The notes beneath the pieces were generated by a model. It was not told where the DNA came from. It saw nothing but the letters and a program-made list of their open reading frames with translations, and ran no database searches. A DNA stretch of 64,000 bases from positions 1 through 64,000 of the forward strand of contig CALFMP010000049.1 in NCBI GenBank assembly GCA_937879965.1, written 5' to 3'. Origin of the DNA: QKMZ01 sp012965515. GTDB lineage: Bacteria; Cyanobacteriota; Vampirovibrionia; Obscuribacterales; Obscuribacteraceae. The translations under genes were made by a program, and so were the position numbers. This document shows, one piece after another, positions 34,784 through 44,578 of this stretch (positions are counted from its first letter, which is position 1; each line of letters starts with the position of its first letter).

Positions 34784-34837
34784 GTAGGGGCGCATTGCAT
34801 GCGCCCTGAGAATTGGGCGGATGCAATGCGCCCCTAT
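34784..34837. repeat. Long inverted repeat (GTAGGGGCG type)
   Basis: A 23 bp stem (34784-34806 with 34815-34837, one internal mismatch) and an eight-base loop, with ends of the GTAGGGGCGC type. It lies between convergent genes and may terminate both. Confidence 0.75.
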
Positions 34838-34853
34838 GCCTGGCAGACCTGAA

Positions 34854-34880
34854 CGGGCGAGGCATGGCATCGCCCCTACG
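34854..34880. repeat. REP-like palindrome overlapping a stop codon
   Basis: GGGCGA-GGCATGGCA-TCGCCC followed by CTACGGG. The TAG stop of the SGNH gene (34878-34876, minus strand) is inside the element. Confidence 0.65.
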
Positions 34881-36042
34881 GGTTTAAAACGCGATCAACG
34901 GTCGGCTTCAGCAGCTCTGCGAGGAATTGATGACCTTTCTTCGAGAAGTGGTACTCGATGATCAATTCTTGTTTGCGTTTGTGATTGATAAACGGTTCTG
35001 AGAGATCAACGAAGTCATAACCCTCTGTTTTAGCCAGATTACCGAACAGCACTTGCTGGCGCTTCAGGTCGGGATAAGGCACTGTGTTGGGGAACATCAT
35101 CACAATTAGACGTCCGCCTGTGGCCTTCACGTCTTTGTTCAAGCGCTCGATCAGTTTGGCTCCTACAAGATCGGGATTTTGAGCTGGATACGTTGCCGGC
35201 GGTATAGTGAGGCTTTGCTTGTGTTTTGTAAGCCACTGTTTGAGCTTCACAAAGCGTTTGTCGTTGATGGAAAGCGAGAAAAGTGTTTGATTGATCACGC
35301 CGTAGATACGGCTGTTTCTGCGCAACCAATCGAGTGCCGGATTCGGTTTTAAATCGTCGGCGCGCGCTTCCATGATCGCATTGTCAATCTTCAGTTCGTC
35401 TGTGGATGAGAGATAGCAATAAGGTTTGGGGTCCGAAATTGAGCGCATGGTGTTGTCGATTACGCTCTCGGCGGCGTCCTTGTGGTTGTAGAAAAGGACA
35501 ACGATATCGGGGGCGAACTTTGCTGCTTGCGTCTCGTATTGCAACACTTCCTGCACTTGCGAATAACCGGCACAGCCGAAATTGAGGACTTCGAAACGCT
35601 GCTTGGAGCCTTTATCTTTTGCTTCTTGATTGAGCGTGTTTTGCAAGACGATCGGGAACGTTTCCTCGAGTGGCACTTGCAGACCTTCTGCCGCTGAGTC
35701 ACCGAGAACAGCAATACGAGTGGTGCCTTCTGGCTTGGCCAGAATTCGCTCGTAATCACGCATTCCGTGGGAATTGAAGCGGTCGCGAGAAAGACCTTCC
35801 ATGCGCCAGGTCACTTGCTTAGAGGGAATATGGCGAGCGCCTAAAACAGGATCCGGCTCGAAAAACTCTTGCTGTCCAATGCCGACGAGATTGAAAAACG
35901 ACTCCAGAAGGCAGATCGCGACGGTTGCCGCTACAAGAGTCTCAGCCGCGGAACGCAACACGGGCTTCTTCTTTTGTGCTGAAAGCTCCCTGCTTTGAGG
36001 CAGGCTTTGCTTTCTTTCGGCTCGTGTGAGGGTCTGTGTCAT
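34876..36042 (-). CDS. SGNH/GDSL-type membrane hydrolase (AlgJ-like partner of the acyltransferase)
   Basis: I start it at ATG 36042, 20 bases after the acyltransferase stop; a longer frame overlaps that gene. The 388 aa product has one N-terminal membrane helix (about 30-50), then an SGNH domain: block I IAVLGDSAAEGLQVP (catalytic Ser in GDSAAE), block with VLNFGCAGYSQVQE, a VLFYNHKD segment, and a C-terminal region with Asp and His (EYHFSKKGHQFLAELL). Together with an MBOAT acyltransferase such proteins acetylate or acylate extracellular polysaccharides. The stop codon is inside a REP-like element. Confidence 0.85.
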   Translation of the reverse strand: MTQTLTRAERKQSLPQSRELSAQKKKPVLRSAAETLVAATVAICLLESFFNLVGIGQQEFFEPDPVLGARHIPSKQVTWRMEGLSRDRFNSHGMRDYERILAKPEGTTRIAVLGDSAAEGLQVPLEETFPIVLQNTLNQEAKDKGSKQRFEVLNFGCAGYSQVQEVLQYETQAAKFAPDIVVLFYNHKDAAESVIDNTMRSISDPKPYCYLSSTDELKIDNAIMEARADDLKPNPALDWLRRNSRIYGVINQTLFSLSINDKRFVKLKQWLTKHKQSLTIPPATYPAQNPDLVGAKLIERLNKDVKATGGRLIVMMFPNTVPYPDLKRQQVLFGNLAKTEGYDFVDLSEPFINHKRKQELIIEYHFSKKGHQFLAELLKPTVDRVLNP

Positions 36043-36061
36043 CTTATGGTTTGAGTGTGCC

Positions 36062-37546
36062 TTAGAATTGGAAGTAGATGAATGGGGAAACGTGCAGAGG
36101 GGCGAAACCCAGGATAATAAAGGCAACGCTCGCGTAGACGACTACCTGCGTGCCGAGGGACGTTTCAAAATAATTGCAAGCGGTAGAAAAGGCGCCTTTG
36201 AGTGAGCTTTCGGAATGGGAAACGTGGTCAGCCAACTTGCGCGCTGTCAGGTAGATTAGGTAAAGCGACAAGGACACCGGCAAAGTCGAGTTTAAGAACA
36301 TCGACGTCACTTCACCGCCGGAGTCACAAATTACGAGTTTGTGAGCGATTCTGAGCGCCTGTGGAATGGTTTCTGCTCTAAACAAAATGCCGGCCATGAA
36401 GAGGAAGAGCATGGTGATGGCAACACCAGACCAATGCCAGATTGGGTGTGGGCGCAGTTTGGCGAGAAAAGGTGTGCGGGCCGCGAAGTCTGTCCATTCT
36501 TTGGAAAGAACCAAACCAGTACCGTGAAAGGCTCCCCAAACGACGTAATGCCAGGCGGCACCATGCCAGAGTCCGCCCAGTACCATAGTGAGCATAGTAT
36601 TGAAACGCGCTCTATTCTGGCTTACACGTGAACCGCCCAGAGGAATGAAGAGATAGTCGCGCAGCCAGGTGGAGAGCGAGATGTGCCAGCGGCGCCAGAA
36701 TTCGGTCAGATTGGCGGCTAGAAAAGGCCAATTGAAGTTTTCCGGAACTTTGTATCCAAAGAGCAGAGCCGAACCCCTGCCGATGTCTGTATAGCCGGAG
36801 AAGTCAAAGAAGATTTGAAACGTGAATCCCATAACCGCTATCCACGTGTCCACGAGGCCCATGCGTGAAACATGGTTGAATCCAGTGTTGACGACATATC
36901 CCAGGTTGTCGCCCAGGACGATTTTTTTGAACAACCCTTGAAGAATGAGGAACATTCCTTCTCGAAAGTTAGCGTTCGAGAACACCGGCTTTTCCAGCAA
37001 CTGGTGAGTAAAGTCTTGAAAGCGCTTGATGGGTCCGGCGATTTGCGAAGGGAAAAAAGCCGCGAAGAGCGCGAAGTCCCGGAAATTTTTCACGGCAGCG
37101 CTGCCGCGATAAACATCGACGATATAGTGAATGAATTCGAAAGTGAAAAACGAGATGCCCAGCGGCAGAATTATTTTCAAAGCCGGACTTGTCCAGTCGT
37201 TTGCCTGATCCGGCAGGAGGAGCGCGTTGAGCCCGTGCAATCCTGAGAAGAGAGACTGCAAGAGGAAGTTGGCGTATTTGAAGAAGCAGAGGCAACCCAA
37301 ATTGAAAATCAGCCCGCCAATCAAAATGGGTTTTTTATTCTCTTTGAACTTTTCCAGTGCCAGGCCGATCAGATAGTTGATCAGGGTAAGTGCAAGAATG
37401 AGGAGACCATATGCCGGTTTCCAATTCATGTAGAAAATGTAGCTTGCCACCAATAGTAGTGTCGTGCGGTAGCGGTTCGGAATGCCCCAATAAAGAAACA
37501 CGACTGCCGGCAGAAACAGCATGTAGGTGAAGCTGTTGAACAACAT
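36062..37546 (-). CDS. MBOAT family O-acyltransferase (AlgI-like)
   Basis: The 494 aa product has about ten or more membrane helices and the AlgI signature: LLPLGISFFTFEFIHYIVDVYRG, FFPSQIAGPIKRF, the WRRWHISLSTWLRDYLFIPLGGSR block and the catalytic-His region GLWHGAAWHYVVWG. AlgI-type proteins move acyl groups across the membrane to polysaccharide or cell-wall acceptors, working with the SGNH protein encoded directly downstream. No polymer-synthesis gene is in view, so the acceptor is unknown. Confidence 0.92.
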   Translation of the reverse strand: MLFNSFTYMLFLPAVVFLYWGIPNRYRTTLLLVASYIFYMNWKPAYGLLILALTLINYLIGLALEKFKENKKPILIGGLIFNLGCLCFFKYANFLLQSLFSGLHGLNALLLPDQANDWTSPALKIILPLGISFFTFEFIHYIVDVYRGSAAVKNFRDFALFAAFFPSQIAGPIKRFQDFTHQLLEKPVFSNANFREGMFLILQGLFKKIVLGDNLGYVVNTGFNHVSRMGLVDTWIAVMGFTFQIFFDFSGYTDIGRGSALLFGYKVPENFNWPFLAANLTEFWRRWHISLSTWLRDYLFIPLGGSRVSQNRARFNTMLTMVLGGLWHGAAWHYVVWGAFHGTGLVLSKEWTDFAARTPFLAKLRPHPIWHWSGVAITMLFLFMAGILFRAETIPQALRIAHKLVICDSGGEVTSMFLNSTLPVSLSLYLIYLTARKLADHVSHSESSLKGAFSTACNYFETSLGTQVVVYASVAFIILGFAPLHVSPFIYFQF

Positions 37547-38138
37547 ACGAGTCTAAGTTTCCTGTCCTCTGACCTTGGTCATGTTCGGCAGTTTTGGGAG
37601 GTCGGTCCGGTTCGCTGATTGTGGCTCGCTGAGCCGCTTTCCGTGCAAGGCGGGAAATCAAGCGATGCAGATGATATCACGCGCTCTTCTAGAGTTTCCT
37701 TTGTTATTTCCAATGAGATCTCTAAATATCTCAGGCGTAGTTGGTCTTAATGCCAGGCTTCTTTTTGAAATTCCTTAACTGGTCCACTTTTCAACTGTTT
37801 TCAGGAGCTTTGCGAACCCGCGCAAAGTGTCACGCAGTGGACTGATGTCAAGTGCAAAACGCTTGCAAAGAAGCCTGATTTGCTGGCTTGCGCGGCGCTT
37901 ACATCTTGGCTACCCAATTAATTAGTGCATATTAGTGTGAACTCTCTTGAGTACATCTTTGGTGTTTAGCTACGTTGTCCCAGCATCCTCCATTTCTTCC
38001 TTCTTCTCGTGTAAATCCAAACAGTCCATTCCCATCCGGCTTTTGACTCTTTCCATGCGCTTTTATCGCGCTGAAGAGAAACACGACTCTTGATGGAAGT
38101 GGCACTGCAGGTGAGGTTTAGTTGGTTCGGAGGTATCT
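37547..38138. other. Divergent intergenic region
   Basis: About 590 bases between the MBOAT gene (minus) and the glycerophosphodiesterase gene (plus). It should carry promoters of both; I find no clear consensus pair, gene or RNA. GGTTCGGAGGTATCT just before 38139 is the ribosome site. Confidence 0.4.
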
Positions 38139-38882
38139 ATGAGACGCAAACTCCCACGCGTCATCGCTCACCGCGGTGGCAGAAAGTGGGGACCGGAGAA
38201 CACACTGGCTGTTTTCAGAAAGTGTGTTGATGCCGAGTTTTACGGTATCGAGCTTGATGTTCATCGAGCAAAAACAGGAGAACTGGTTGTCCTTCACTTT
38301 GACGACCTGACCAAAACCACAAGTGGCAGAGGTCTCGTGAAGGACAAAAGCTTGGCGCAATTGAAGAAACTCAGCGCCGGCGCCTGGTTTTCCGCTGAGT
38401 TCGCCAACGAGAAAGTTCCGACTTTGCAAGAAGTTCTGGCACTTATCGACGGGCGGCTCATGGTCAACGTCGAGGTGAAAAACGCGCCTGATGCCTATCC
38501 AGGCATCGAAGACGATTTGATTGAGCTGCTGGACGCCTATGGTTACAGCGACAAGATCATCGTCAGTTCGTTCGATCATGCATTTCTCAAGCGCTTCAAA
38601 GAAAAGACAGTCGCCTACAAGACTGGGTTGCTGATTAACGGCTTGCTGCTCGATCTTGCCGCTTACGCGCAAGAAGTCGGTTGCACTGCCTGGCATCCGC
38701 AATTCGTCAACCTGCGTGCCGACCAGGTCAAGCTGGCGAAGCAAGCGGGTATCGAGGTGAATGTCTGGACGCTCAACGAGGTCTGCGAGTGGAGGTCCGC
38801 TGTCCAGATGGGAGTCGACGGTATCGTTACCGACGACCCGGAAGGGTTGGCGACGTTTCTCGAAACCCTGCGCAGCAAGTGA
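38139..38882 (+). CDS. Glycerophosphodiester phosphodiesterase
   Basis: The 247 aa product has the GDPD active site: IAHRGG (His11), GPENTL (Glu20-Asn21), IELDVH (Glu38, Asp40) and LHFDD with a second His53; further strands carry VNVEVKN and NVWTLNE. It hydrolyses glycerophosphodiesters to glycerol-3-phosphate and an alcohol, using a metal ion. No signal peptide, so cytoplasmic (UgpQ-like). The start is fixed by GGAGG nine bases upstream. A REP-like palindrome begins directly behind its stop. Confidence 0.92.
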   Translation: MRRKLPRVIAHRGGRKWGPENTLAVFRKCVDAEFYGIELDVHRAKTGELVVLHFDDLTKTTSGRGLVKDKSLAQLKKLSAGAWFSAEFANEKVPTLQEVLALIDGRLMVNVEVKNAPDAYPGIEDDLIELLDAYGYSDKIIVSSFDHAFLKRFKEKTVAYKTGLLINGLLLDLAAYAQEVGCTAWHPQFVNLRADQVKLAKQAGIEVNVWTLNEVCEWRSAVQMGVDGIVTDDPEGLATFLETLRSK

Positions 38883-38913
38883 CTGTCGGGGCGACGCATG
38901 GCGTCGAGCCTAC
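38883..38913. repeat. REP-like palindrome behind the GDPD stop
   Basis: CTGTCGGGGCGACGC-ATG-GCGTCGAGCC begins at the base after TGA. The core GCGACGC/GCGTCG matches the family at 27341, 56203 and 63574. Confidence 0.65.
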
Positions 38914-39148
38914 AGCCAGAGAAAGCCTTTGAGGAAGTCAGAGACGAATAATTGTCGTGCTTGCACGCGTGCCTGAGTGGCTGTGAGGAGGTTGACGGCA
39001 TGACAGTGTTGTCCGCCTCTTCTATCGGCTCAGGCGTCGGGAGTTTTGGACTGCAGCGGCTGCAAAACGAAGAAAAGGCAAAGGTTGGGTGGCGCTCCTC
39101 TGTTCTGCGAGTAAACTCGCTAGAACTTGAAAGTGGGAGCGTTTACTA

Positions 39149-40144
39149 ATGCCGATGCCAGCCAAAGCGGTACTCCTGGTGCATGGAGGAGCGGGTGTCA
39201 TAAACCCGGATTCCATGAGCGGAGCGTTGGAGGCGCGATACAAGAATAAGCTCGGCGACGCACTGGTTGCCGGGCACAAGGTTTTGAAAGCAGGAGGAGC
39301 CAGCCTGGACGCGGTCGTTGCCGCAGTGAAGGTGCTGGAAGACTCGCCGCTTTTCAATGCAGGCAAGGGCGCGGTACTGACCAGAGATAAGCGCATCGAA
39401 CTCGATGCTGCCATCATGGACGGTGCGAGCTTGCAGGCTGGTGCGGTTGGCGCCATCACCAATGTGAAAAATCCAATCACCGCAGCTCGTGCGGTTATGG
39501 AGCACACCGAGCACGTCATGCTCATCGGCAAAGGTGCCGAAGTGTTCCTGCGCAATATTGCCAAGAAAATCGGCTTGACTCTGGTCGAGCCCGACTACTT
39601 CGTGACGGCGCGCCGCTTAGAGCAACTCGAAGATGCCTTGGCCCGAGAGGTGGAGCGATTCGATTCCACCCGGTCCCACAAGGGGCTGAAGCTTCGCAAG
39701 AGGCGTCGGGCTGTCGGTTTTGACGAGAACAAATTCGGCACAGTCGGAGCGGTTGCTCTTGATGAGGCCGGAAACCTTGCTGCTGCCACCTCCACTGGTG
39801 GTATCACGGCAAAACGTTATGGCCGAATTGGAGACTCACCTCTGATCGGCTCCGGGACCTACGCAGACAACAACACTTGCGCTGTCTCCTGCACGGGGCA
39901 CGGCGAGTATTTCATCAGGCATGTTGCGTCGTACGACGTCTGTGCTCGCATGAAATATCTCAACGAACCTGTGTCAAAGGCGGTTAAGCAGGTGATTTCG
40001 TCGCTTGGCAAAGCGGGTGGAGACGGGGGCATGATTGCACTCGATCGTCACGGCAATGCCGTCATGTCGTTCAATACGTCCGGCATGTTTCGCGGCGCTA
40101 TCACCGAAGATGGTGAAGTCAGCGTAGCCATATATTGTGACTGA
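39149..40144 (+). CDS. Isoaspartyl peptidase / plant-type L-asparaginase
   Basis: The 331 aa product is an Ntn hydrolase of the EcAIII/asparaginase-2 family. It begins VLLVHGGAG, has LEDSPLFNAGKGAVLTRD, ELDAAIMDG, and the self-cleavage site at GTVGAVALD, where Thr198 would become the nucleophile of the beta chain; TSTGGITAKRYGRIGDSPLIGSG and CTGHGEYFIR follow. The residue normally Asp before Thr is Gly (FGTVG rather than HDTVG), a small deviation also seen in some relatives. It hydrolyses isoaspartyl dipeptides and asparagine. Stands alone. Confidence 0.9.
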   Translation: MPMPAKAVLLVHGGAGVINPDSMSGALEARYKNKLGDALVAGHKVLKAGGASLDAVVAAVKVLEDSPLFNAGKGAVLTRDKRIELDAAIMDGASLQAGAVGAITNVKNPITAARAVMEHTEHVMLIGKGAEVFLRNIAKKIGLTLVEPDYFVTARRLEQLEDALAREVERFDSTRSHKGLKLRKRRRAVGFDENKFGTVGAVALDEAGNLAAATSTGGITAKRYGRIGDSPLIGSGTYADNNTCAVSCTGHGEYFIRHVASYDVCARMKYLNEPVSKAVKQVISSLGKAGGDGGMIALDRHGNAVMSFNTSGMFRGAITEDGEVSVAIYCD

Positions 40145-40382
40145 GCGTCCCTTTTGAGGGTCGCTCGATTTGCACGCCGGGCTAGGGGCTTCCTGCCGCG
40201 GCGTAGTCTGAAGCACCAAAGTTAGACTGCCGACCACAGTTTGCAAGCGCTTCTCGAAAGAGTTGCGCTGTTTCTGTGCGCTCGCGTGGTCCGGTTAGTG
40301 CCGCTTCAGAGGACGTGGGGAAGCCATTTCAATCCGCGGCGTTCGCTTTCGTGCGATCTGCTGCTAAAAACGGAGACTGGTT

Positions 40383-42164
40383 ATGAATCAGCCCAAGACT
40401 TCTATGTGGCGAAAGATTTTCGCCCTCTGCGCACCGTATTGGTTCGCGAACGATAAGCAGGCGGTTCCGCTGCCGTTTATCGGTTCTGTCAATGTACCGG
40501 CCAAGTGGGTGGGGCGCACTCTGCTCCTGTTCCTGCTCGCCGGTCTCGTGAGCATCAACTACCTCAACGTGGGTCTGAACTTCGCGTGGGGTGACATCAT
40601 GAACTTCCTGCAGGAGTTCGCCGCCAATCAGGCGACGGACCCTGCCAAGGCGCAAGCCGCGAAAGACGGCTTCATGGCGGCGATTTTCGGCATCGGTAAG
40701 GTCTTCCTTATCGGTACGTTCATCGTCGTGGCGTATCGCTGGATTCGTGCCAAGCTGCAGCTCTCGTGGCGCACTTGGATGACCAACGACTTCATGAAGC
40801 GCTACCTGAACAAGGACGGTGCTCACTATCGCGTTGGCAACAACGTGCATATCGACAACCCTGACGAGCGTATCCATCAGGACATCGACGCGGTCGTCGC
40901 GCAGACTCTCGGTCTGGCGCTGACCTTCATCGATTCCGTGGTGACGCTGATCTCGTTCTCGGCGGTCCTCTGGGCCATCTCGCAGAACCTGACCTACATC
41001 GTTGTCGGTTACTCGCTGGTCGGCTCGCTGCTCATCCTGCTGTTCGGTCGCCGCCTCGTGGCGCTGAACTTCATGCAGCTGAAGCTGGAAGCGGACTTCC
41101 GTTACTCGCTCATCCACGTTCGTAACCACACCGAAGCGATTCGCTTCTACCGTGGTGAAGATCGCGAGCTGGGCACAGTCAAGGGTCGCTTCGGTCAGGC
41201 TGTGGAGAACAACCACAAGCTGATCAACTGGACCGCCAACGTCGGCTTCTTCCAGACCGCCTTCGACTACTTCGTCACCATCATCCCGTACCTGATCATC
41301 GCGCCGCTCTTCTTCGCCGGCGCCGCCAAGCTGGGCACGTTCCAGCAGGCGTCCATGGCGTTCGGCCAGATTCTTGGCTCGCTCGCCGTCGTGGTCACGT
41401 CGTTCCAGTCGCTGGCGCAGTACGCTGCCAACATCAACCGTCTGGGTGGCTTCGACGAAGCTCTGAAGGAGAAGCCCAACGCTGCCGGCAAGCCGACCAT
41501 CAAGACGGTCATCGAGCCGCGCATCGAGATGAAGGACATGACCCTTCAGACTCCGGACTACTCGCGCACCCTGATCGCCGGCCTCAATCTGGCAGTCAAG
41601 GAAGGCACGGGCGTCATCGTCATGGGTCGCTCGGGTGTGGGCAAGAGCTCGCTGCTGCGCGGTCTTGCCGGTCTGTGGGACAGCGGCACCGGTACCATCG
41701 TCCATCCCGAACTGGGTGAGATGATGTTCCTGCCGCAGACCCCGTACATGCTGCTCGGCACTCTGCGCGAGCAGTTCACGTACCCGCGCTCCAATGCCAG
41801 CGACGCAGAGATTGCGGAGATGGCGGTGCGTGTCGGTCTGCCCGAGAATTTCATCGCCCTCAAGGGCGGTCTCGACGCCGAGGCCAAGGGCCTGTCGCTG
41901 GGCGAGCAGCAGCGTGTCGCCTTCGCGCGACTGCTTCTGTCGCGCCCGCGCTACGCCATCCTCGACGAGGCCACCAGCGCGCTCGATATTCCGCTGGAAG
42001 AGCGTCTCTACACGCTCCTGCGCGAGTCGGGCGTCACGTTCATCAGCGTCGGTCACCGCCCGTCGGTGATTCGCTTCCATGACGGCGTCCTCACCCTCAC
42101 CGGTGATGGCGGCTGGACGATGGGTCCTGTGACCAAGGAATTCATCGAAGAGCACCAGAAGTAA
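40383..42164 (+). CDS. ABC transporter, permease-ATPase half (YddA/SbmA-BacA type)
   Basis: The 593 aa product has an N-terminal SbmA/BacA-like membrane domain with about six helices (first at 46-65; NPDERIHQDIDAVV at 159-172 is the family signature) and a C-terminal ATPase: Walker A GRSGVGKS (415-422), signature LSLGEQQ (504-510), Walker B YAILDEATSALD (524-535). This architecture is that of YddA and peroxisomal ABCD-type half transporters, which dimerise; known substrates include peptides, cobalamin and fatty acyl-CoA. Substrate here unknown. Third positions are nearly all G/C. ATG 40383 follows GGAGACTGGTT. Confidence 0.92.
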   Translation: MNQPKTSMWRKIFALCAPYWFANDKQAVPLPFIGSVNVPAKWVGRTLLLFLLAGLVSINYLNVGLNFAWGDIMNFLQEFAANQATDPAKAQAAKDGFMAAIFGIGKVFLIGTFIVVAYRWIRAKLQLSWRTWMTNDFMKRYLNKDGAHYRVGNNVHIDNPDERIHQDIDAVVAQTLGLALTFIDSVVTLISFSAVLWAISQNLTYIVVGYSLVGSLLILLFGRRLVALNFMQLKLEADFRYSLIHVRNHTEAIRFYRGEDRELGTVKGRFGQAVENNHKLINWTANVGFFQTAFDYFVTIIPYLIIAPLFFAGAAKLGTFQQASMAFGQILGSLAVVVTSFQSLAQYAANINRLGGFDEALKEKPNAAGKPTIKTVIEPRIEMKDMTLQTPDYSRTLIAGLNLAVKEGTGVIVMGRSGVGKSSLLRGLAGLWDSGTGTIVHPELGEMMFLPQTPYMLLGTLREQFTYPRSNASDAEIAEMAVRVGLPENFIALKGGLDAEAKGLSLGEQQRVAFARLLLSRPRYAILDEATSALDIPLEERLYTLLRESGVTFISVGHRPSVIRFHDGVLTLTGDGGWTMGPVTKEFIEEHQK

Positions 42165-42319
42165 TTCGGGTGCACTCGGTGTAATCCGGGTCAACTGGTT
42201 CTGTTGCTTGGAGTTGCCTGCCTGGCTCGATTGAGTCAGGCAGGCGCTTCAGCGTCCGCTTCCACTTCTTCAACACTTCAACCTGCAACGCATAACAAAA
42301 AGTACAAGGACTTAAACGC

Positions 42320-42895
42320 ATGAGCAAAGGCAAGCGAGGAAAGACCCTCACTTCCAGGAAGATTGTTCAGCTGCTGGTTCCTGCCGGTAGCGAACCGCGT
42401 CTTGTCGTTCTAGCCGGCTTGCCCGCTTCGGGTAAGTCTACTTTCTCCGATGGTCTCGTCGAGAACGGATTCGTCCGTATCAGTCTCGACGAAATCCGCA
42501 AGGAGATCTATGGCGATGCGAACATTATTGGTGACTGGAAGGTCACCCGTAAGCGCTTCGATGAACTCTACAATGCGGCGCTCGCCGAGAAGAAGAACAT
42601 CGTAGTGGACAACACGCACTTCATGCGCAAACAGCGCCAACGCGTCATCGACATCGCGAAAGAGGCCGGCTACGTGGACATCCACGTCGCGGTCATGGAC
42701 GTGTCGCTCGAGGAATGCATTGCGCGCAACGCCAAGCGCGAACGCGTCGTCAAAGAGGAAATCATCCGCGAGATGCATGGGTGGCTCTACGGCTCCCAGT
42801 TCCCCAACGACAGCGAAGGTCAGGTGACGGTGCTTGCTCCGACCAGTGATCGAAGCAAGTACAAGGTGTCCGGCTACGTGGCTTCGGCTGCGTAA
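42320..42895 (+). CDS. P-loop kinase, polynucleotide-kinase-like
   Basis: The 191 aa product has Walker A GLPASGKS (33-40), RISLDEIRKEI, a lid with VDNTHFMRKQR and an Arg-rich segment ARNAKRERVVKEEIIREM. The order is that of T4 PNK/PNKP-type kinases and related zeta-toxin-like P-loop proteins, which phosphorylate nucleic acid 5' ends or small molecules. No phosphatase domain is attached. It is co-directional with the ABC transporter 155 bases upstream, shares its codon bias, and ends at a strong terminator. Confidence 0.82.
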   Translation: MSKGKRGKTLTSRKIVQLLVPAGSEPRLVVLAGLPASGKSTFSDGLVENGFVRISLDEIRKEIYGDANIIGDWKVTRKRFDELYNAALAEKKNIVVDNTHFMRKQRQRVIDIAKEAGYVDIHVAVMDVSLEECIARNAKRERVVKEEIIREMHGWLYGSQFPNDSEGQVTVLAPTSDRSKYKVSGYVASAA

Positions 42896-42913
42896 TCGAC
42901 ATCCTGCTTTTTT

Positions 42914-42960
42914 GAGAAACGCCCAGGGAGAGCAATTTCCCCGGGCGTTTTCTCTTTTTT
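42914..42960 (+). terminator. Intrinsic terminator
   Basis: GAGAAA-CGCCC (42914-42924) pairs with GGGCG-TTTTCTC (42943-42954) with a one-base bulge, then TTTTTT. It ends the ABC transporter/kinase transcript. Confidence 0.88.
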
Positions 42961-43006
42961 GACAGGTCAATACGACAAGCAGTAGTAAGACTGAAAGCCC
43001 AGTCTT

Positions 43007-44578
43007 CTAGCTCTTTTTGAAAAACAAAATCACGCGCAATTCGTTTGGTTGCAATTGAATTTCCAAGTCTTTTGCAGAAACGAATTCAGTGAGCGGTTTT
43101 GAATCGGCGCGAAGTCTTTCAATCTGCTCTCTTGTAGGATATGTGGGAGAACCCATGGCCTGCCAGTTTCTATAAGAAGAGCCGTGCTCCCTATTGATCG
43201 TATGGCAGGTGCCTTGATCGTACGCTTTCGCGTCTTTGATTTTGAATTTGAAGCGACGAGCTTTTCCTTCGCTTTTTTCGCCGGCATAATTCCACACCGC
43301 CAAAATTAGCCAGCCATCATCTTTTTGCGTTGCTAAAACGGGCGCGGTCTCTGGTTCTACAGGCAAGCGTTTATCACCTAGTCTCTTCAATAGATTGAAG
43401 GCGTTGAAGGAGGCTTTTGGAATTCCATCCGGTGCGATGAGGCCAAAGCCGCCGTAAAACGGTTTCTTGAATACACCCTGCTCTTCAAAGACATCGCAGA
43501 AGGTCCAGTAAGCAATTTCATCTGCCAGTCCGGCGCTCAGCTTGATGTGATTGGCTATCCATGGCGCCATCATTTCGGAGTCGGTAACTTCCGGATAGTT
43601 AGCGTAGCTGGCGTTGTATTCGCTCCAGATAATCGGCAGTTCAGGTTTTGCCGATTGCTTCACCTGAGCGTGAACCTTCTTCATTGCCGCAGCGACCATC
43701 TCATCGCGCCCGATCGTGCGGTTTTCTCCGAGCACGTCTTTGGCGCTGTCATCACCATATACATGGGTAGTGACAAAATCGACAGGTGTTTTGTTTTTCT
43801 CGCAATATTCAATGAAGCGGTCAATCCAAGCTGCTTGAGCTGTGGCCGGGCCGCCTACCTTTAGAAGTGGGTTGACGTTCTTCAACGCTCGCGCCGTTGC
43901 GTCATATAGCTCGTAATAGGTCGCCTCTTTTGGCTCTCCACCCCAGAAGTCGATGTTCGGTTCATTCCAGACTTCGAAATACCAGTTAGATACTTCGCCG
44001 ATTCCGTAGCGCTCTACAAGATGATTCGCAAATGCGGAAATGAGATCTTGCCACTTCTTCATATCTTTCGGCGGCGCGACGTTTTGTTTGTACCAAAACG
44101 CGTGTAACTGCTCTTTCGAGGCGAGTTTCTTGGGCATGAAACTCAGTTCTATGAAGGGCCGCACGTTTTGAGCCAACAATCCATCATAGATTTGATCGAC
44201 GTATGAAAAGTTGTAAACTGGCTTGCCATCAGCAGTTTCATCATAGATTCCCACTTCGTCGTGGAAGATTGCATGGAACCGAACGTAGCGAATATCGAAA
44301 TTTTGTTTGCACGTTTTGAGGTCCTGTCGATAACTCTCACGCAGACTCAGAATGGCGCGCCCGGAACCGAAAATGTGCTCCCAGAAGTGTGGAAATCGCT
44401 CCGCTTTTTTGTCGGTGTCGATTACCACTGTTTCAGTTTTTATGGCACTTCTATCTGTACTGTTTTCGTCACTCTTCGCGCTTGCGCTGTACGGTGATGC
44501 AGCCCAAAGTGAGAATGAGTAAAGTAAGGCTAAAGCGCCTGTTTGTGCGCGTTTCGAAAAACCGTTTCTAAAAAGCAT
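43007..44578 (-). CDS. Secreted glycoside hydrolase, GH39-like
   Basis: The 523 aa product has a signal peptide (about 1-34, GALALLYSFSLWAASPYSASA) and a family 39 barrel: RYVRFHAIFHDEVGIY near the N-terminus, the acid/base Glu206 in EVWNEPNIDFWGG, VGGPATAQAAWI, VDFVTTHVYGDD and the nucleophile Glu320 in PIIWSEYNASY. GH39 holds beta-xylosidases and alpha-L-iduronidases; the WNEPN...WSEYN pair and length fit the xylosidase type. A C-terminal beta domain follows (about 420-523). It has no nearby sugar transporter, so it may work on outside polymers. Confidence 0.9.
   Translation of the reverse strand: MLFRNGFSKRAQTGALALLYSFSLWAASPYSASAKSDENSTDRSAIKTETVVIDTDKKAERFPHFWEHIFGSGRAILSLRESYRQDLKTCKQNFDIRYVRFHAIFHDEVGIYDETADGKPVYNFSYVDQIYDGLLAQNVRPFIELSFMPKKLASKEQLHAFWYKQNVAPPKDMKKWQDLISAFANHLVERYGIGEVSNWYFEVWNEPNIDFWGGEPKEATYYELYDATARALKNVNPLLKVGGPATAQAAWIDRFIEYCEKNKTPVDFVTTHVYGDDSAKDVLGENRTIGRDEMVAAAMKKVHAQVKQSAKPELPIIWSEYNASYANYPEVTDSEMMAPWIANHIKLSAGLADEIAYWTFCDVFEEQGVFKKPFYGGFGLIAPDGIPKASFNAFNLLKRLGDKRLPVEPETAPVLATQKDDGWLILAVWNYAGEKSEGKARRFKFKIKDAKAYDQGTCHTINREHGSSYRNWQAMGSPTYPTREQIERLRADSKPLTEFVSAKDLEIQLQPNELRVILFFKKS

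Noticed and set aside
40329..42194. Minus-strand open frame of 621 codons opposite the ABC transporter
   Set aside because: Antisense shadow; the plus strand has Walker A, signature and Walker B.
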